The notes beneath the pieces are model-generated. The model made no database searches, was not told the origin of the DNA, and saw only the letters and a list, made by a program, of their open reading frames with translations. Source: Leucobacter chironomi DSM 19883 (lineage in GTDB: Bacteria; Actinomycetota; Actinomycetes; Actinomycetales; Microbacteriaceae). From it: a stretch of DNA of 64,000 nt. The position numbers and the translations under genes were made by a program. Within the stretch, counting starts at the first letter, position 1, and each line of letters opens with the position of its first letter. This document shows positions 19,906 to 29,192 of this stretch, in pieces. Where the stretch lies: the NCBI RefSeq assembly GCF_000421845.1, contig NZ_ATXU01000012.1, positions 1 through 64,000 on the forward strand, in the 5' to 3' direction.

Positions 19906-21612
19906 TCAGCCGCCCGCCCTGCCGAGCCGCACCCGCGCCCAGAGCAGCACCACCCCAAGCACCGCACCGCTCGCGAGCACCGCCGCGAACGGAGCGATCC
20001 ACCCGGCCTGCGCCGAGGCCCACAGCAGCGCGAGGCCCGCGCCGACGAACCCCGAGGCGATGGGCCCGTCGAGCATCCACAGCAGCACGTTGATCCCCGA
20101 GGCGTCTCCCACCGGCGTGGGCACCGGCGCGAGCAACCGCATCGGGATCGCCCCCTTCAATGCAGCGGCCGCGCGCATGGCCACCGCCGTGCAGCCGACG
20201 AGCGCGGCCGACAGCACCGCCCGCACCAGCCCGCTGCCGTCGCTGCCGACGGCGGCACCGGCACTGATATCGACACCCAGCAGCGACCCGGCCGCCTCGC
20301 CCCCGACCACGCCGGCCACCATCGCGAGCACCGCGAACCCGACCGGCGCGAGGAGGTGCCGCGCTACGAGCGCCAGCGGAGAAGCCGGCAGCAGCGAAGG
20401 CGATCCGCTCCCCTGCGCTGCCGCCGCGAGCCCGCGGCACCAGGCCGAGCTCGACAGGTAGGCGAGCAGCACGGCCGCAGCGCCCCACAGCGCCGCCGAG
20501 CCGAGCGGCAGCAGACTCGCCCCGCCCGGGCTCCCCGCGGCGAGACCGTCGACGGCGCCGCCCGAGCCGAGGGCGGCACCCCACATCGAACCGGCCGCGA
20601 GCACCCCGCCGAGCCCCAGCAGGCTGCGGCCCGGGGCGCGCACGATGCCGAGCAGATCCCGCGCCACGATCGACGCCGTGAGACCCGCGCGCGGCGCGAA
20701 CCTCAGGCGCCGCCCCCACCGGACCGGAGATCCCAGCCGGGCGAGCCCCGCACTGGGATCGCCCCCGACGACGAGGGTCTGCACCGTGTCCCAGCGCAGC
20801 GCCTGCCCCCGCAGCTCCTCCCACCGCAGCCGCGAGACGAGCAGCGGCGCGCACACCGCCGCAGCGATCGCCCACCCCGCCGGCGCGAACGCGAGCAGCG
20901 GGGAGGCGCCGCCGTCGATGAGCAGGCGGGCGGCGCACGACCACGGGTCGAGGGGCGCGATCCACTCCGCCGCACCCAGCAGCCGAGCACCGGCGAGCAC
21001 GGCGAGCAGCGCTGCGGCGCCCGCCCGCGTGCGACGCCCGAGCTGCCCCACGAGCGGGGCCGCCGCGGCCAGCAGCCCGAGCGAGGCGCCCGCGAGCGGC
21101 AGCGCGACGGCGAGACCCGGGTCGAACTCGGCCCGCATCGCGCGCGCCACCACGACGACCCCGGCCACGACCGCACCCGCGGAGGCCCCGAGGGCGAGTC
21201 GGCGGGACAGCGGACCGCCGAGCAGGCGCCACCTCGGGATCGGCGTGGTGAGCAGCAGGTCGAGCTGAGGCAGGCCCGCCCGAGCCGGGCCGAGCTGCGC
21301 TCCCGCCAGTACGAGCAGCGCGGTGACCGCGGTGAGGGCGGACGCGAGGAGAGCAGCGGATCTCTCACCCTCCGCATCCGCAGAGACCGACGCCGGAGGC
21401 AACTCGAGTTGCAGCCACAGCAGCGCGACGCGCACTGCGGGCGCCACCACGATGATGACCAGCATGATCGCCGCATAGACGCGGAACGCCAGCTCCCCCG
21501 CATCGACGCCGTCCCCGCGACGGCGCAGCACCCGGCGGATCGCGCGCAGCGTCCCCCACATCGAAGGCGCCGAGCTCGCCGGCGCCGCAGCAGCCGTGCG
21601 CTCCTCAGCCAT
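19906..21612 (-). CDS. ABC exporter permease (large, unclassified)
   Basis: A 568-aa protein rich in Ala, Gly, Leu and Val with a dozen or so hydrophobic segments and no periplasmic domain. It does not match a family I can name. It lies 9 bp after an ABC ATPase gene on the same strand, which makes it the likely membrane partner of that ATPase. The N-terminal 15 residues are polar. If the frameshift in the ATPase gene is real, this permease may have lost its motor. Confidence 0.7.
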   Translation of the reverse strand: MAEERTAAAAPASSAPSMWGTLRAIRRVLRRRGDGVDAGELAFRVYAAIMLVIIVVAPAVRVALLWLQLELPPASVSADAEGERSAALLASALTAVTALLVLAGAQLGPARAGLPQLDLLLTTPIPRWRLLGGPLSRRLALGASAGAVVAGVVVVARAMRAEFDPGLAVALPLAGASLGLLAAAAPLVGQLGRRTRAGAAALLAVLAGARLLGAAEWIAPLDPWSCAARLLIDGGASPLLAFAPAGWAIAAAVCAPLLVSRLRWEELRGQALRWDTVQTLVVGGDPSAGLARLGSPVRWGRRLRFAPRAGLTASIVARDLLGIVRAPGRSLLGLGGVLAAGSMWGAALGSGGAVDGLAAGSPGGASLLPLGSAALWGAAAVLLAYLSSSAWCRGLAAAAQGSGSPSLLPASPLALVARHLLAPVGFAVLAMVAGVVGGEAAGSLLGVDISAGAAVGSDGSGLVRAVLSAALVGCTAVAMRAAAALKGAIPMRLLAPVPTPVGDASGINVLLWMLDGPIASGFVGAGLALLWASAQAGWIAPFAAVLASGAVLGVVLLWARVRLGRAGG

Positions 21613-21621
21613 CGGCGCGGC

Positions 21622-22286
21622 TCACGCCTGGCTCACCTGGAGCTGCACATCGGCGACCCGCCCGACAAGCTCGGCGTCGTGGGAGGCGAAGGCCACCGCC
21701 GCACCCGACGCGCGGGCCCGCAGCAGCGCCTCCGCGACGAGCGCCCGGCGGTCGGGGTCGAGGCGCTGCTCCGGCTCGTCGAGCAGCAGCACCGAGCAGG
21801 GCCGCGCGCAGGTCACCGCGAGCGAGACGAGCTGCCGCTGGCCGCTCGAGAGCTCGTGGGGAAAGCGGTCCGCCAGCGGTTCGAGACCGAAGGCGTCGAG
21901 CGCCCCTGCTCCCAGCCCGCTCCATGACGTCGCTCGCTCGCCCGACCACGCGGTCTCGATGAGCGCGAGGTGGTCGCGCAGCGTCAGGTCGGGGTAGAGC
22001 GTGGGCGGTTCGATCAGCGCCGCGATGTGCCGTCTGGCATCGCGGTCGCGCTCGTCGAAACGGCGACCGTGCAGCTGCACCGTGCCGGAGCTGGGCCGCA
22101 GGCGCCCCGCGAGCACGCGCAGCAACGTCGTCTTGCCGGCCCCGTTCGGGCCGCGCACCGCCACGCAGGCGCCCGCGTCGAGACGGATCGAGGTGGGGTG
22201 CAGCAGGATGGCCCCGTCGCCTCCACCGCCGCGTCCTCGGCCGTCAGCAGCGCGCCGGCATCGTGCCCGGCGCCGTCGGTCGTCAC
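21622..22286 (-). CDS. ABC transporter ATP-binding protein, frameshifted near the N-terminus
   Basis: The ATPase core is read from 22164 downward: Walker A GPNGAGKTT, signature LSSGQRQLV and Walker B SVLLLDEPEQ. In that frame no ATG, GTG or TTG exists early enough to give the normal ~30 residues before Walker A. A GTG at 22286, overlapping the TGA of the upstream gene, opens another frame reading LLTAEDAAVEATG, a good ATPase N-terminus. One extra G in the GGGG run (plus-strand CCCC at 22212-22215) would fuse the two frames into ATGAILLHPTSIRLDAGACV and restore a ~221-aa protein. Either this is a sequencing error, a pseudogene, or a switchable homopolymer. A shorter protein starting at 22164 would lack the adenine-binding strand. 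Confidence 0.75.
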
Positions 22287-22693
22287 GCCTTGCTGCGGCT
22301 CAGCATCTTCGTGGCCGCGCGGCGCTTCAGCCACTTGTCGATGAAGAAGGCCATGAAGATCCAGCCCCCGAGCGCCGTGATGACCCACACGATGATGGGC
22401 GCGAGCACCCAGGTCTCCACGCCGCGGAGCACGATGCCTCCTTGGAAGAGCGACGCCACCCAGAGCGCGAGCAGCGTTGCCACGAGGCCGACGCCGCCGG
22501 CGAGCGGCGCCGCGTAGCGCTGCGCGATGTTCAGCACGAAGGGGCCGAGGATCGCGTGCGCGAGCGTGAACACGCCGAGCGCTACGAGGAAGCCGCCGAG
22601 GTGCAGCTCGAAGCCGGGCAGTGCGAAGTGGCACACGATCATCGCGATCGCCGCCAGCACGAGCTGGGACACGATCTGAAACAGCAGTCGCAT
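22283..22693 (-). CDS. Phage-holin-family-like four-helix membrane protein
   Basis: A 136-aa protein with four hydrophobic segments (residues ~5-28, 32-55, 63-85, 93-118) and a basic C-terminus ending KRRAATKMLSRSKA. This size and pattern match the small membrane proteins annotated as phage holin family (PF04020) in actinobacteria, which have no shown link to phage here. Its TGA overlaps the GTG of the ABC ATPase (GTGA), so the three minus-strand genes form one operon. The function is unknown. Confidence 0.7.
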   Translation of the reverse strand: MRLLFQIVSQLVLAAIAMIVCHFALPGFELHLGGFLVALGVFTLAHAILGPFVLNIAQRYAAPLAGGVGLVATLLALWVASLFQGGIVLRGVETWVLAPIIVWVITALGGWIFMAFFIDKWLKRRAATKMLSRSKA

Positions 22694-22743
22694 GGCGCGC
22701 TCCTTCCAGTCGGCGGAGCGACGCTCCGCACCTTGGCCTCAGC

Positions 22744-24336
22744 CTAGCGCGATGCCCGAGCCCGTCGAGCCCCGACGAGCGCGGCCCCGACGAGCGCTCC
22801 CGCTCCGAGCGCGAGCAGCCCGAGCCCCGCGGCGCCCGGCGCGAGCGGGTCGAGCCCGCCGGTGCGCGCGAGCGACGCAGCGTGTTTCGCCGGCGATCCT
22901 CCGCCCGGCGCCTCGTCGGCCGACACTTCGACGGCGACGACGGCAGAGCTGTCGAGCACGCCCGGCACCGCCGAGGCGAAACGCAACTCGACCCTGTGGG
23001 AGCCCACCCCGAGACCCGCCAGCGCCACGCTCGCGCGCCCGCCGTCGAGCGCCACCGGCGCTCCCAGCGCAGCACCGTCCACAAAAGCCTGCAGGGAGCC
23101 AGTGACGAACGGCGCGGCGGGCGACACGGCGGGCGCGGCGAGCGCCATCTGCCGGCCCTGCGTACCGGGGGCGCTCGGCACCGGCTCGACCGCGACCTCC
23201 ACGACCGCGGGGCGCGAGGGGGTGGCGCGCAGCAGCTCGGCACCCACTGCGAGCCGGGTCTGCCGGCTGAGCACGTCGATCGCCACGTCGGCGCTTCGCG
23301 AGTCGAGGAAGCCTGCCTGCGGCACGAAGCGGGCGAACACCTCGTGCTCCCCGAACGAGAGCTGGGCGGTGTCGAGGCTGAACCTCGCCTCGCCGTCATC
23401 CGGCTCGGGATCGATGTCGTCAGCGGCGGGGATCGTGAACGCCACGGCCCCGTCGACCAGAACCTCGACGTCGCCGCGCGGGTCGGCGGGCGCAGTCCGG
23501 TCGACGTTGCTGACCACCACGTCGAAGGAGACGCGGTCGCCCACGCGCGGTTCCGCGGGCGACACGGTGAGCGTCGTCGCGGTCGCGTGCGGCACGACTG
23601 TCAGCGGCGCCACCGCCGAGTGCGACGGCGCGAAGTTGCCCGCAGCGTCGCCGAGATAGGCGACGGTGAGGTCGGCCGTCGCCGGCGGCGCGGCGACGGC
23701 GGAGAACTGCACCGCACCGTTCGGCTGCAGTTCGGCGGAGGCGAGTTCGACGCCGTCTGCGAGCAGCGCCGCCCGACCGCTCACCCCGGCCGCCGGGGAG
23801 GTCACCTGCGCCGTGACGTCGATCGGGGCGAAGGCCGACGCCGAAGCAGGCGAGCCCGTGATCGCGGTGCTGCTCATGGCCGGGGCGATCGTGATGGGGA
23901 GCACCGGGCTCTGTGAGGGCAGAGCGCGCTCGGGGAAGATCGCATCGCCGTCCTTGCCCGCGAAGCGCGCGACCAGATCATGGTCGCCGGCGGCGAGGTT
24001 CAGGACGGGAACGATCGCCACGAAGCCGCCGGTTCCGTTGTAGCCGAGCACTCCGAGCCCTGCGACGACGCCGTCGGCCTCGATCACCACCACTTCCTCG
24101 CTGAGGTTCGCGGCGCTCGGAAGCGACACCGTGACGAAGTAGATGGCCGGGTTGCCGTACGTCGTCGGAGGCACGAACGTCGTGATGCTGGTCGAGGTCG
24201 GCACCTCGGAAGCGGGGTCGGCCTGCGCGGCGGCGGGCTGAGCCAGCACGGCGGCGCCGAGCACCGCGGCGGAGACGACGAGCAGGCCGAGCCAGCCGCG
24301 AAGCGTCAAACGAAACGGTGTGCGAATTTGAACCAT
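22744..24336 (-). CDS. Ig-like-repeat cell-surface protein with LARTG anchor
   Basis: A 530-aa secreted protein. A Sec signal peptide (basic RTPFRLTLRGW, hydrophobic core, then AQPAAAQA) occupies residues ~1-38. The body is beta-rich and made of about four Ig-like (bacterial Ig, Big_3-type) repeats, seen in recurring phrases such as TATTLTVSPAEPRVGDRVSF. The C-terminus has LARTG (489-493), a hydrophobic segment and GARRARASR: a sorting signal of the LAXTG form used by class E sortases. I start it at the ATG at 24336, not the TTG at 24342, because a TAATAT box lies 6 nt upstream. No sortase gene is in the window. A role in adhesion or wall structure is an inference. Confidence 0.85.
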   Translation of the reverse strand: MVQIRTPFRLTLRGWLGLLVVSAAVLGAAVLAQPAAAQADPASEVPTSTSITTFVPPTTYGNPAIYFVTVSLPSAANLSEEVVVIEADGVVAGLGVLGYNGTGGFVAIVPVLNLAAGDHDLVARFAGKDGDAIFPERALPSQSPVLPITIAPAMSSTAITGSPASASAFAPIDVTAQVTSPAAGVSGRAALLADGVELASAELQPNGAVQFSAVAAPPATADLTVAYLGDAAGNFAPSHSAVAPLTVVPHATATTLTVSPAEPRVGDRVSFDVVVSNVDRTAPADPRGDVEVLVDGAVAFTIPAADDIDPEPDDGEARFSLDTAQLSFGEHEVFARFVPQAGFLDSRSADVAIDVLSRQTRLAVGAELLRATPSRPAVVEVAVEPVPSAPGTQGRQMALAAPAVSPAAPFVTGSLQAFVDGAALGAPVALDGGRASVALAGLGVGSHRVELRFASAVPGVLDSSAVVAVEVSADEAPGGGSPAKHAASLARTGGLDPLAPGAAGLGLLALGAGALVGAALVGARRARASR

Positions 24337-24342
24337 GTGCAA

Positions 24343-24348
24343 ATATTA
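24343..24348 (-). promoter_or_regulatory. -10 box for leaderless surface-protein gene
   Basis: TAATAT on the minus strand, the closest match to the consensus -10 box in the window, ends 6 nt before the ATG at 24336. This geometry puts the transcription start at or next to the A of the start codon. Confidence 0.6.
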
Positions 24349-24424
24349 GCAGCCGCGCAGGTGCGCGCCGACACCGCGCACCGCGCACCGCGCTCGACGA
24401 TCCGCAATCCGCGATCCGCCGAGA

Positions 24425-25618
24425 TCACACCTCGCCGGGCTTGCGCCGGAACGGCTTCGCGGGAAGATCAGGTCCATCCCACACCTGGATGATGCCCCAC
24501 ACCACGGCCGCGATCGGCACCGCCAGCACCGCACCCAGCACCCCGCTCAGCACAGTGCCGATCGTCAGGGCGAGCAGGATGACGAGTGAGTGCAGCTTCA
24601 GCGCCCGCCCCATGAGCACGGGCTGCAGGAAGTTGCCCTCGAGCTGGTTGACGAGCACGACGACGCCCACCACGAGCACTGCGCTCAGCGGCCCGTTGGC
24701 GACGAGCGCCACGAGCGCGGCCAGAATGCCGGCGAGGGTCGCGCCCACGATTGGGATGAACGCGAGCACGAAGACGAGCACGGCGAGCGGCAGCGCCAGC
24801 GGCACCTGGAGGATCAGCAGGCCGACGCCGATGCCGATCGCGTCGACCGCAGCGACCGACGCCGTGCCGCGCACGTAGTGCCCGAGCGTCTGCACCGTCT
24901 TGTCGCCCGCGCGCTCGGCGCGCGCCAGCGCCTCGCCCTCGAAGGGGCGCAGCAGGAAGCGCCAGATCTGCGGCCCGTCCTTGAGGAAGAAGAAGAGCAC
25001 GACGACCATCAGGATGAGCCCCGTCACGAAGTTCGTGACGATGCCGACGCCGGCCAAGGCGCCTGAGCCGAACTGCGAGCTCGTGAGGAAGCCGGTGAGG
25101 AAGTCGGTGACGTTCTGCTGCCACTCGACCAGCTGATCGTGATCGGGCGCGAACGGCAGCGTCTTCACCCAGTCGATCACCTGCTGGAAGCCTGTCTCGG
25201 CCTGCGCCGAGAGCTCGTCCCACTGATCGCGCACGGCCCATACGATGAGCCAGCCCACACCGGCGAGCAGCAGCACGATGGTGAGCAGCACGAGCACGGT
25301 CGCCAGAGCCGACGGCACTCGGTGCCCGCGCAGCCACGCCATGACGGGCGAGAAGGTGCTCGCGAAGATGAGGGCGAGCAGGATCGGGATCACCACCGTG
25401 CTCAGCGTGCTCATGCCGATGACCACGCCGGCGGTGAGAATCAGCACGACGATGATCTGCAGCGACCGCGTGGCGAGCAGCCCGAAGCTGTCGCCCCACG
25501 CGCTGCCGGCGCGCCTCAGATGCCGCGACTGCGCGACCACGCCCTGCGGCGCGTCGCCCCCGCGCTCGAGTCTTGCGACCCGGTGTTCCAGTTCTCGCCG
25601 TGCCCGCCCACCGAACAT
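24425..25618 (-). CDS. AI-2E family transporter (PerM/YhhT type)
   Basis: A 397-aa membrane protein of the AI-2E / UPF0118 family. The N-terminal ~45 residues are cytoplasmic and charged. About eight hydrophobic segments follow, with the family motifs PILLALIFASTFSPVM, LKDGPQIWRF and IPIVGATLAGILAALVAL. Relatives export autoinducer-2 or act as Na+/H+ antiporters, so the substrate is not fixed by sequence. It is downstream of thrC on the same strand but separated by 242 bp holding palindrome C, so it is probably its own transcript. Confidence 0.92.
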   Translation of the reverse strand: MFGGRARRELEHRVARLERGGDAPQGVVAQSRHLRRAGSAWGDSFGLLATRSLQIIVVLILTAGVVIGMSTLSTVVIPILLALIFASTFSPVMAWLRGHRVPSALATVLVLLTIVLLLAGVGWLIVWAVRDQWDELSAQAETGFQQVIDWVKTLPFAPDHDQLVEWQQNVTDFLTGFLTSSQFGSGALAGVGIVTNFVTGLILMVVVLFFFLKDGPQIWRFLLRPFEGEALARAERAGDKTVQTLGHYVRGTASVAAVDAIGIGVGLLILQVPLALPLAVLVFVLAFIPIVGATLAGILAALVALVANGPLSAVLVVGVVVLVNQLEGNFLQPVLMGRALKLHSLVILLALTIGTVLSGVLGAVLAVPIAAVVWGIIQVWDGPDLPAKPFRRKPGEV

Positions 25619-25708
25619 GTCAGCCTCCCTGTCTAGCTGGGTTTCACCCTACGGGGTGCCACCGACAGCGATCGATAGCGCCCGGGCCCTTGCCCGGTAA
25701 GCGCCGAT

Positions 25709-25782
25709 GCGATATCGAGGTCACCCGTGTGGTCGTTTCTGCGTCGCAGAAACGACCACACGGGTGACCTCGATGAGATCGC
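25709..25782. repeat. Long perfect palindrome C (30-bp arms, 1-nt loop)
   Basis: Arms 25714-25743 and 25745-25774 are exact reverse complements around a single central T. After a 3-nt bulge (25775-25777) five further pairs extend it to 25709-25782. The single-base centre makes this a near-perfect 61-bp dyad, prone to cruciform extrusion. It lies 79 bp after the thrC stop and 91 bp before the start of the AI-2E gene, both on the minus strand. There is no T tract. Confidence 0.96.
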
Positions 25783-25860
25783 GGATCGCGGGAGTGCGGG
25801 TCGCGGGCACGGCAGCGGCCCGGCGCTCAGGGCGCCTGTGGCGCGGCGCGCCCGGGGCGC

Positions 25861-27291
25861 TCAGCGGGAGACGGCGCGCTCGGCGACGAAGTCGCGCAGG
25901 GCGGCCTCGTCGTCATCCATCTCGGTGACGTGCTGCGGCAGATCGAGCAGGCCGGCAAGGTGCTCGGGCAGGCCGATCCGCGTGCCGGTCGCCTCGAACA
26001 CGATCTCGGGGAACTTCTCGGGCTTCGCGGTTTCGAGCACGAGCATCGGCACGCCGGGCTCCAGGTGCTCGCGAGCCACCTTCACGCCGTCGGCGGTGTG
26101 CGGGTCGATCACGGTGCCGCTCGCGTCGAACACCGACTTGATCGTCGCCACGCGATCCGCGTGCGTGCTCGTGCCGCTCTGGAACCCGAACTCCTCGACG
26201 AAGCGGGGCTGCTCGGCGGTGAGGTCGATCCGCCCGGTCTCGGCCAGTTCGCGCCACGCCGCCGCGAGGCGCTCGGGGTCGCGGCCCAGCACCTCGAACA
26301 CGAAGCGCTCCAGGTTGGAGGCCTTTGAGATGTCCATCGACGGGCTCGACGTGGCGTGCGTGTCGGCCGCGCCGCGCGGCTCGTAGACGCCCGTGCGGAA
26401 GAACTCGTCGAGCACGTTGTTCTCGTTGGCGGCGAGCACGAGGCGGCGGATCGGCACGCCCATCTTCTTCGCGAGGTAGCCGGAGAAGATGTTGCCGAAG
26501 TTGCCCGACGGCACCGTCACCGAGATCTCGAAGGAGGCGCGCTCCTCGGCGGGCACGGCGTCGCTCGCGCGCAGCCAGGCCCAGAAGTAGTACACGGCCT
26601 GGGCGCTGACGCGGCCCAGGTTGACCGAGTTGACGGCGCCGAGGTCGTGGGCGCGTTTGAACTCGAGGTCCTCGAACAGCGCCTTCATGAGGTTCTGGCA
26701 GTCGTCGAAGACGCCCTGCACGGCGATGTTGTGGATGTTCTCGTCGGTGAGCGAGTACATCTGCGCCCGCTGGAACGCGCTCATGCGGCCCTGCGGCGAG
26801 AGCATGAACACCGCGATGCCGTCCTTGCCGCGCAGCGCGTACTCGGCGGCCGAGCCGGTGTCGCCGGAGGTGGCCCCCACGATGTTGAGCGCGCGGTCGG
26901 TCTTTGCGAGCACGTACTCGAGCGACTGGCCGAGGAACTGCATCGCCATGTCCTTGAACGCGAGCGTGGGGCCCTCGGAGAGGCCGACGAGCGAGATGCC
27001 CGCCTCGAGCGGCGTCACCGGCACCACCTCTGCGGCGACGAAGTTCTGGGCGCTGTAGGCGTCGCGGCACATGCGGGCGAGGTCGTCGCGCGGGATGTCG
27101 GTGGCGAAGAGCCCCAGCACCTCGGTGGCGAGCTCCGCATAGGAGAGGGATCGCCACGACTCGAGCTGCTCGGCCGTGAGCCGCGGCACCGATTCGGGCA
27201 TGACGAGCCCGCCGTCGGTCGCGAGTCCCTCCAGCAGGATCTCGCTGTAGGGTGCCGGCGCCATGCCGCCTCGGGTCGAGATGTACTTCAC
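25861..27291 (-). CDS. thrC: Threonine synthase
   Basis: A 476-aa PLP enzyme converting O-phosphohomoserine to threonine. The long form starts with MKYISTRGG, as in E. coli-type and actinobacterial ThrC of this size class. The Schiff-base lysine is Lys113 in TLAFKDMAMQ, and SGDTGSAAEYAL binds the PLP phosphate. The GTG start at 27291 is preceded by GAGGAG. No homoserine-pathway partner is nearby, so thrC stands alone here. A very long open frame on the same strand in another phase spans this gene and the next; it is a codon-bias shadow. Confidence 0.97.
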   Translation of the reverse strand: MKYISTRGGMAPAPYSEILLEGLATDGGLVMPESVPRLTAEQLESWRSLSYAELATEVLGLFATDIPRDDLARMCRDAYSAQNFVAAEVVPVTPLEAGISLVGLSEGPTLAFKDMAMQFLGQSLEYVLAKTDRALNIVGATSGDTGSAAEYALRGKDGIAVFMLSPQGRMSAFQRAQMYSLTDENIHNIAVQGVFDDCQNLMKALFEDLEFKRAHDLGAVNSVNLGRVSAQAVYYFWAWLRASDAVPAEERASFEISVTVPSGNFGNIFSGYLAKKMGVPIRRLVLAANENNVLDEFFRTGVYEPRGAADTHATSSPSMDISKASNLERFVFEVLGRDPERLAAAWRELAETGRIDLTAEQPRFVEEFGFQSGTSTHADRVATIKSVFDASGTVIDPHTADGVKVAREHLEPGVPMLVLETAKPEKFPEIVFEATGTRIGLPEHLAGLLDLPQHVTEMDDDEAALRDFVAERAVSR

Positions 27292-27363
27292 CGCTGCTCC
27301 TCGTGTCCTGGTCGGTGTCGCGGTCGGGCTGTGCGCGCCGACCCCACCATCCTATTCGGCGCG

Positions 27364-27386
27364 GCTGCACGGCTCGTCCGTGCAGC
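27364..27386 (-). terminator. Hairpin after guaB1
   Basis: A 9-bp perfect stem (27364-27372 with 27378-27386) and 5-nt loop lie about 100 bp after the guaB1 stop. A second looser stem pairs 27418-27426 with 27447-27455. Neither has a T tract. They may end the guaB1 transcript or sit in the thrC leader. Confidence 0.35.
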
Positions 27387-27483
27387 TCCCTCCGTGACGG
27401 TGTTTCGGAGCTCACGCATGCTTCGGGGCCCAGGACCGCGATCGATCCGAAGCATCGGCGAGATCCGAAAGACCGCTCGGCGT

Positions 27484-28995
27484 CTACCAGGAGACCGGCA
27501 GCGCCTTGCCCTCCTCGTAGCCCGCCGCGGACTGCAGCCCCACGCGGGCGCGCACGTGGAACTCGCGCAGTGAATCGGCGCCGGCGTAGGTGAACGAAGA
27601 GCGCACCCCCGAGGTGATCATGTCGACGAGGTCTTCGACGCCCGGCCGCAGCGGGTCGAGGTAGATCTTCGACGACGAGATGCCCTCGGCGAAGAGTTCC
27701 TTGCGGGCGCGCTCGTAGGCGTCGAGACCGCCGAAGCGGCCCTGCACCGCCTTCGTCGACGCCATGCCCCACGACTCCTTGTACTGGCGGTCGTCGGGGT
27801 CGGTGCGCAGCTCGCCCGGCGACTCGGCCGTGCCCGCGAACCAGGATCCGATCATCACCGACGCGGCCCCCGCCGCGAGCGCGAGCGCGACGTCGCGCGG
27901 GTAGCGCACGCCACCGTCGGCCCAGACGTGCGCGCCGAGCTCCCGAGCCGCCTGAGCGGTTTCGAGCACGGCCGAGAACTGCGGGCGGCCCACGGCGGTC
28001 ATCATGCGGGTGGTGCACATCGCGCCGGGCCCGACGCCCACCTTCAGGATCGTGGCGCCGGCCGAGACGAGGTCGTTCGCACCGTCGGCGGTGACGATGT
28101 TGCCGGCCACGATCGGCAGCCCGAGGCCGAGGTCTGCGACAGTGCGGATGGCTCGGATCATGCCCTCCTGATGCCCGTGAGCGGTGTCGATCACGAGCAC
28201 GTCGGCCCCGGCCGCCGCGAGTGCCCGGGCCTTCGCCGCGACGTCGCCGTTGATGCCCACCGCGACGGCGACGGCGAGTCGCCCGTCGCGGTCGAGCGCG
28301 GGGCGGTATATCGAGCGGCGCAGGGCGGAGCGCCGCGAGAGGGTGCCGACGAGGACTCCCCCGCTCACCACGCACACCGCCTCGGCCGGATGCTGGTCGA
28401 CGCCCGGCGGATCCGCACGCTCCTCGCCGGCCCCGGTCGCCGCCGTGACCGCGTCGAATGCGGCGCGCGGGTCCGCCAGCTCGTCGGCGGAGAGCAGCGG
28501 CGCGCGGCCGATCACGAGGTCGCCCAACTGCGCATCGGACGGCACCGACGCGAGCCGGGCGGCGGAGAGGATCCCGCGGATCCCCGCGGCCGGCGCGGCC
28601 GAGTGCTCGTCGGGGCGATCCGCCACCACCACCGCCTGGCCCTCGGCCCGCGGGATGAGCCGCAGCGCGTCGGCGGCCGTCGCCTGCGGGGGCAGCACGA
28701 TGGGGGTGTCCGTGGTGACCGGCTGGCTCTTCACCCAGCGGATCGCGCGCTCGGTGTCGGCGAGTGCCAGGTCTTGGGGCAGCACGGCGAGACCCCCGCG
28801 TCGCGCGAGCACTGCGGCGAGGCGGGGGCCGGTGACCGAGTTCATGTTCGCAGCCACGAGCGGCAGGGTCGCCGGGGTGCCGTCGGTGGGGGTGAGATCG
28901 ACGCCGAGCCGGCTGCCGACGCCCGAGTGCCGCGGCACCAGGAAGACGTCCGAGTAGGTGAGGTCGACCGTGGGCATCGCGCCGATAAACTCCAT
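27484..28995 (-). CDS. guaB1: GuaB1 family IMP dehydrogenase-related protein (GMP reductase)
   Basis: A 503-aa TIM-barrel enzyme with an inserted pair of CBS-like domains (roughly residues 95-235). The catalytic cysteine is Cys327 in [12 protein letters not shown], where IMP dehydrogenases have GSICTTR. The actinobacterial GuaB1 branch with this length has been characterised in Mycobacterium smegmatis as a GMP reductase, so NADPH-dependent GMP to IMP conversion is the likely job. TAGCGT at 29002-29007 is 6 nt before the ATG, suggesting a leaderless mRNA; a second ATG at codon 7 is possible. It is transcribed away from the DUF4190 gene. Confidence 0.92.
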   Translation of the reverse strand: MEFIGAMPTVDLTYSDVFLVPRHSGVGSRLGVDLTPTDGTPATLPLVAANMNSVTGPRLAAVLARRGGLAVLPQDLALADTERAIRWVKSQPVTTDTPIVLPPQATAADALRLIPRAEGQAVVVADRPDEHSAAPAAGIRGILSAARLASVPSDAQLGDLVIGRAPLLSADELADPRAAFDAVTAATGAGEERADPPGVDQHPAEAVCVVSGGVLVGTLSRRSALRRSIYRPALDRDGRLAVAVAVGINGDVAAKARALAAAGADVLVIDTAHGHQEGMIRAIRTVADLGLGLPIVAGNIVTADGANDLVSAGATILKVGVGPGAMCTTRMMTAVGRPQFSAVLETAQAARELGAHVWADGGVRYPRDVALALAAGAASVMIGSWFAGTAESPGELRTDPDDRQYKESWGMASTKAVQGRFGGLDAYERARKELFAEGISSSKIYLDPLRPGVEDLVDMITSGVRSSFTYAGADSLREFHVRARVGLQSAAGYEEGKALPVSW

Positions 28996-29192
28996 ACCCC
29001 CACGCTACCCCCTCGCCCCGGCTCGACCGGGGCGATGATCTGGAGGACATCTGTCGCATGGACGACATAGGATGAAGGAGGTGGGGGTCATCGACGGCTC
29101 GCGCACGATTGAGCACAAGCGGATCCACGGGCTGCGCGCCTCCCGGCGACGTTCCCGGGGCTCCGCAGATGATTGAAGGAGCAGCAGGGGCT

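Noticed and set aside
22283..22693. Holin-like protein as evidence of a prophage
   Set aside because: No other phage gene is nearby and the gene is coupled to an ABC transporter; the name is a family label only.
22014..23399. A 461-codon minus-strand frame running through the surface-protein and holin-like genes
   Set aside because: Only its segment just below 22286 matters, as the displaced N-terminus of the ABC ATPase; the rest is out of phase with real genes.
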